DNA of 7,227 bases, taken from assembly GCA_023230505.1 (NCBI GenBank), contig JALNXF010000022.1, forward strand, positions 1-7,227, read 5' to 3'. The DNA is from Candidatus Altimarinota bacterium. GTDB taxonomy: Bacteria; Patescibacteriota; Gracilibacteria; BD1-5; UBA2023. The notes beneath the pieces were generated by a model. That model saw nothing but the letters and a program-made list of their open reading frames with translations, was not told the origin of the DNA and made no database searches. A program made the position numbers and the translations under genes. This document shows positions 6,258-7,227 of the stretch, piece by piece. The number at the start of each line of letters is the position of its first letter. The stretch's first letter is position 1.

Positions 6258-7022
6258 ATGATAATTGACATAGGTTCTGGTCATAAACCTCACCAAAAAG
6301 CAGATGTGCTTTTAGAGTATAAAGGCGGGAGCAATGAAGAGCGTTGGCATCAAAACCTTGTTACTGATAGACCGACAGTTTTATATAATGGCCACATCTT
6401 TCCTTTCAAAGATAAATCTTTTACTTCTTCCATATGTAGACATGTCTTAGAACACGTTGATAATCCAGATATATTTCTCAAAGAAATTGAAAGGATTTCG
6501 GAAGCTGGATACATCGAAACGCCTTCAGAAATAGCTGAACTTATTTTTACTCCATATGACAAACACAAGTGGATAATTTTCAAAAGCAAAAATAAAATTT
6601 TAATAAAGGAAAAAACTAAGGAAAACACCTCAAAACTAGGAGCATTATTTGATTATTTGTGTGAAAACGAAAAAGAATTTGAAAATTCTTTTTATTGGAG
6701 TAGAAGAAAACTGTTCTTTGTAGAAATTAATTGGAAAGATACAATAAATTTTGAGATCATTCCAAATTCTCCTGATACTTTTTTTAATTTATATGACAAA
6801 AAGATTTTAAATGAAATTACTCAAAAGAATAAGCATATAAACAACAAAAAAACATTTAAAAAGAGAAAAATAGATGAAGTTTATGCCTTTCTTGAAAAAA
6901 ACTTAATCTGTCCGTTGTGCTCTAAAAATCTAATTTTCTTATCAACAAATTTTTACTGCAGACATTGCAATTACCAATATATAATTGAAAACAATGTTAT
7001 CAAAATGTATAGAGAGGATTAA
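6258..7022 (+). CDS. SAM-dependent methyltransferase fused to a C-terminal Trm112-like zinc ribbon
   Basis: A 254-residue protein in two parts. The N-terminal methyltransferase domain begins directly at motif I, MIIDIGSGHKPHQKADVL (residues 1-18), continues with HIFPFKDKSF (46-55) and CRHVLEHVDNPDIFL (60-74), and has the strand GYIETPSEIAE (84-94). The combination of an LEHV motif with a GYIETPS strand followed by H-x-W (103-105) suggests a group of class I methyltransferases often found in glycan loci (from memory). After a lysine/asparagine-rich linker, residues 216-250 form a small zinc ribbon: C218-P-L-C221 and C234-R-H-C237, of the Trm112/YcaR type. Trm112 proteins activate methyltransferases in trans, so this may be a built-in activator. 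Substrate unknown. It is divergent from the nucleotidyltransferase gene and probably expressed from the extended -10 site at 6226-6234. Confidence 0.8.
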   Translation: MIIDIGSGHKPHQKADVLLEYKGGSNEERWHQNLVTDRPTVLYNGHIFPFKDKSFTSSICRHVLEHVDNPDIFLKEIERISEAGYIETPSEIAELIFTPYDKHKWIIFKSKNKILIKEKTKENTSKLGALFDYLCENEKEFENSFYWSRRKLFFVEINWKDTINFEIIPNSPDTFFNLYDKKILNEITQKNKHINNKKTFKKRKIDEVYAFLEKNLICPLCSKNLIFLSTNFYCRHCNYQYIIENNVIKMYRED

Positions 7023-7227
7023 CTGCGATATTGTTTTTATAATCAGGTTTAACTTCAAGATGTCTTAGTCAATTTCCCCGAGCTTTTTTTGAATGTGCCC
7101 TTTTATATCCATATTTAATGTATTGTATCGTTCTTACAATTCGAAAACAAGATTGGGTGATGAATTTTAAAACGCTTACGCTTTAATTTAGAGGAATTCT
7201 TTTTGCTCATGCCCCTTATAGCGCCTA
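7023..7227. other. Right-edge stretch without a recognised gene
   Basis: These 205 bases follow the zinc-ribbon methyltransferase. On the minus strand one frame is open from the window edge to a TAA at 7115-7117. It contains an internal ATG at 7208-7210 and encodes a lysine/arginine-rich tail (including SKLKRKRFKIHHP). A second minus-strand frame nearby gives IKYGYKRAHSKKARGN, then stops. The switch between frames could mean a decayed gene entering from the right, or simply chance. I recognise neither sequence. No tRNA, clear terminator or inverted repeat is visible. Confidence 0.3.

Noticed and set aside
6350..6628. Minus-strand 92-codon reading frame
   Set aside because: It is antisense to the methyltransferase domain with its LEHV and GYIETPS motifs and has no recognisable content.

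Overview
This AT-rich window (about 28% G+C by a hand count of one stretch) comes from a bacterial accessory region, probably a surface-glycan or small-molecule biosynthesis locus. Five of the six complete genes are enzymes of kinds that gather in such loci: two SAM-dependent methyltransferases, a GT-A-type glycosyltransferase, an aldehyde-dehydrogenase-superfamily enzyme and a nucleotidyltransferase. The sixth is a complete arginyl-tRNA synthetase (ArgRS). The organism cannot be fixed from the sequence. Low G+C, mostly absent Shine-Dalgarno sites, and an ArgRS fragment at the left edge whose style resembles Patescibacteria (CPR) ArgRS (from memory only) make a CPR-like or other low-GC bacterium a reasonable guess. 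Standard code is used; TGA, TAA and TAG all act as stops.

Layout. (1) Bases 1-367, minus strand: the C-terminal part of an ArgRS, in frame for 122 codons but cut off on its N-terminal side. (2) 490-2505, plus strand: a methyltransferase followed by a glycosyltransferase. (3) 6128 to 2540, minus strand: a tight three-gene set, nucleotidyltransferase, then ALDH-like protein, then full-length ArgRS. The first two genes are joined as TAG-A-ATG, and the third follows after 42 bases with its own good ribosome-binding site. It converges on the glycosyltransferase with a 34-base gap. (4) 6258-7022, plus strand, divergent from the three-gene set: a methyltransferase with a C-terminal four-cysteine zinc ribbon. 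(5) 7023-7227: no recognisable gene, only a short basic reading frame entering from the right on the minus strand.

The most interesting item is the nucleotidyltransferase-ALDH-ArgRS operon. The ArgRS keeps its catalytic motifs, so it should make arginyl-AMP and arginyl-tRNA. The ALDH keeps its cysteine nucleophile but seems to lack the general-base glutamate of hydrolytic ALDHs. A pathway that uses activated arginine (reduction, transfer or modification) is one hypothesis. A self-resistance ArgRS, or replacement of the broken argS at the left edge, are the main alternatives. None can be decided from sequence alone.
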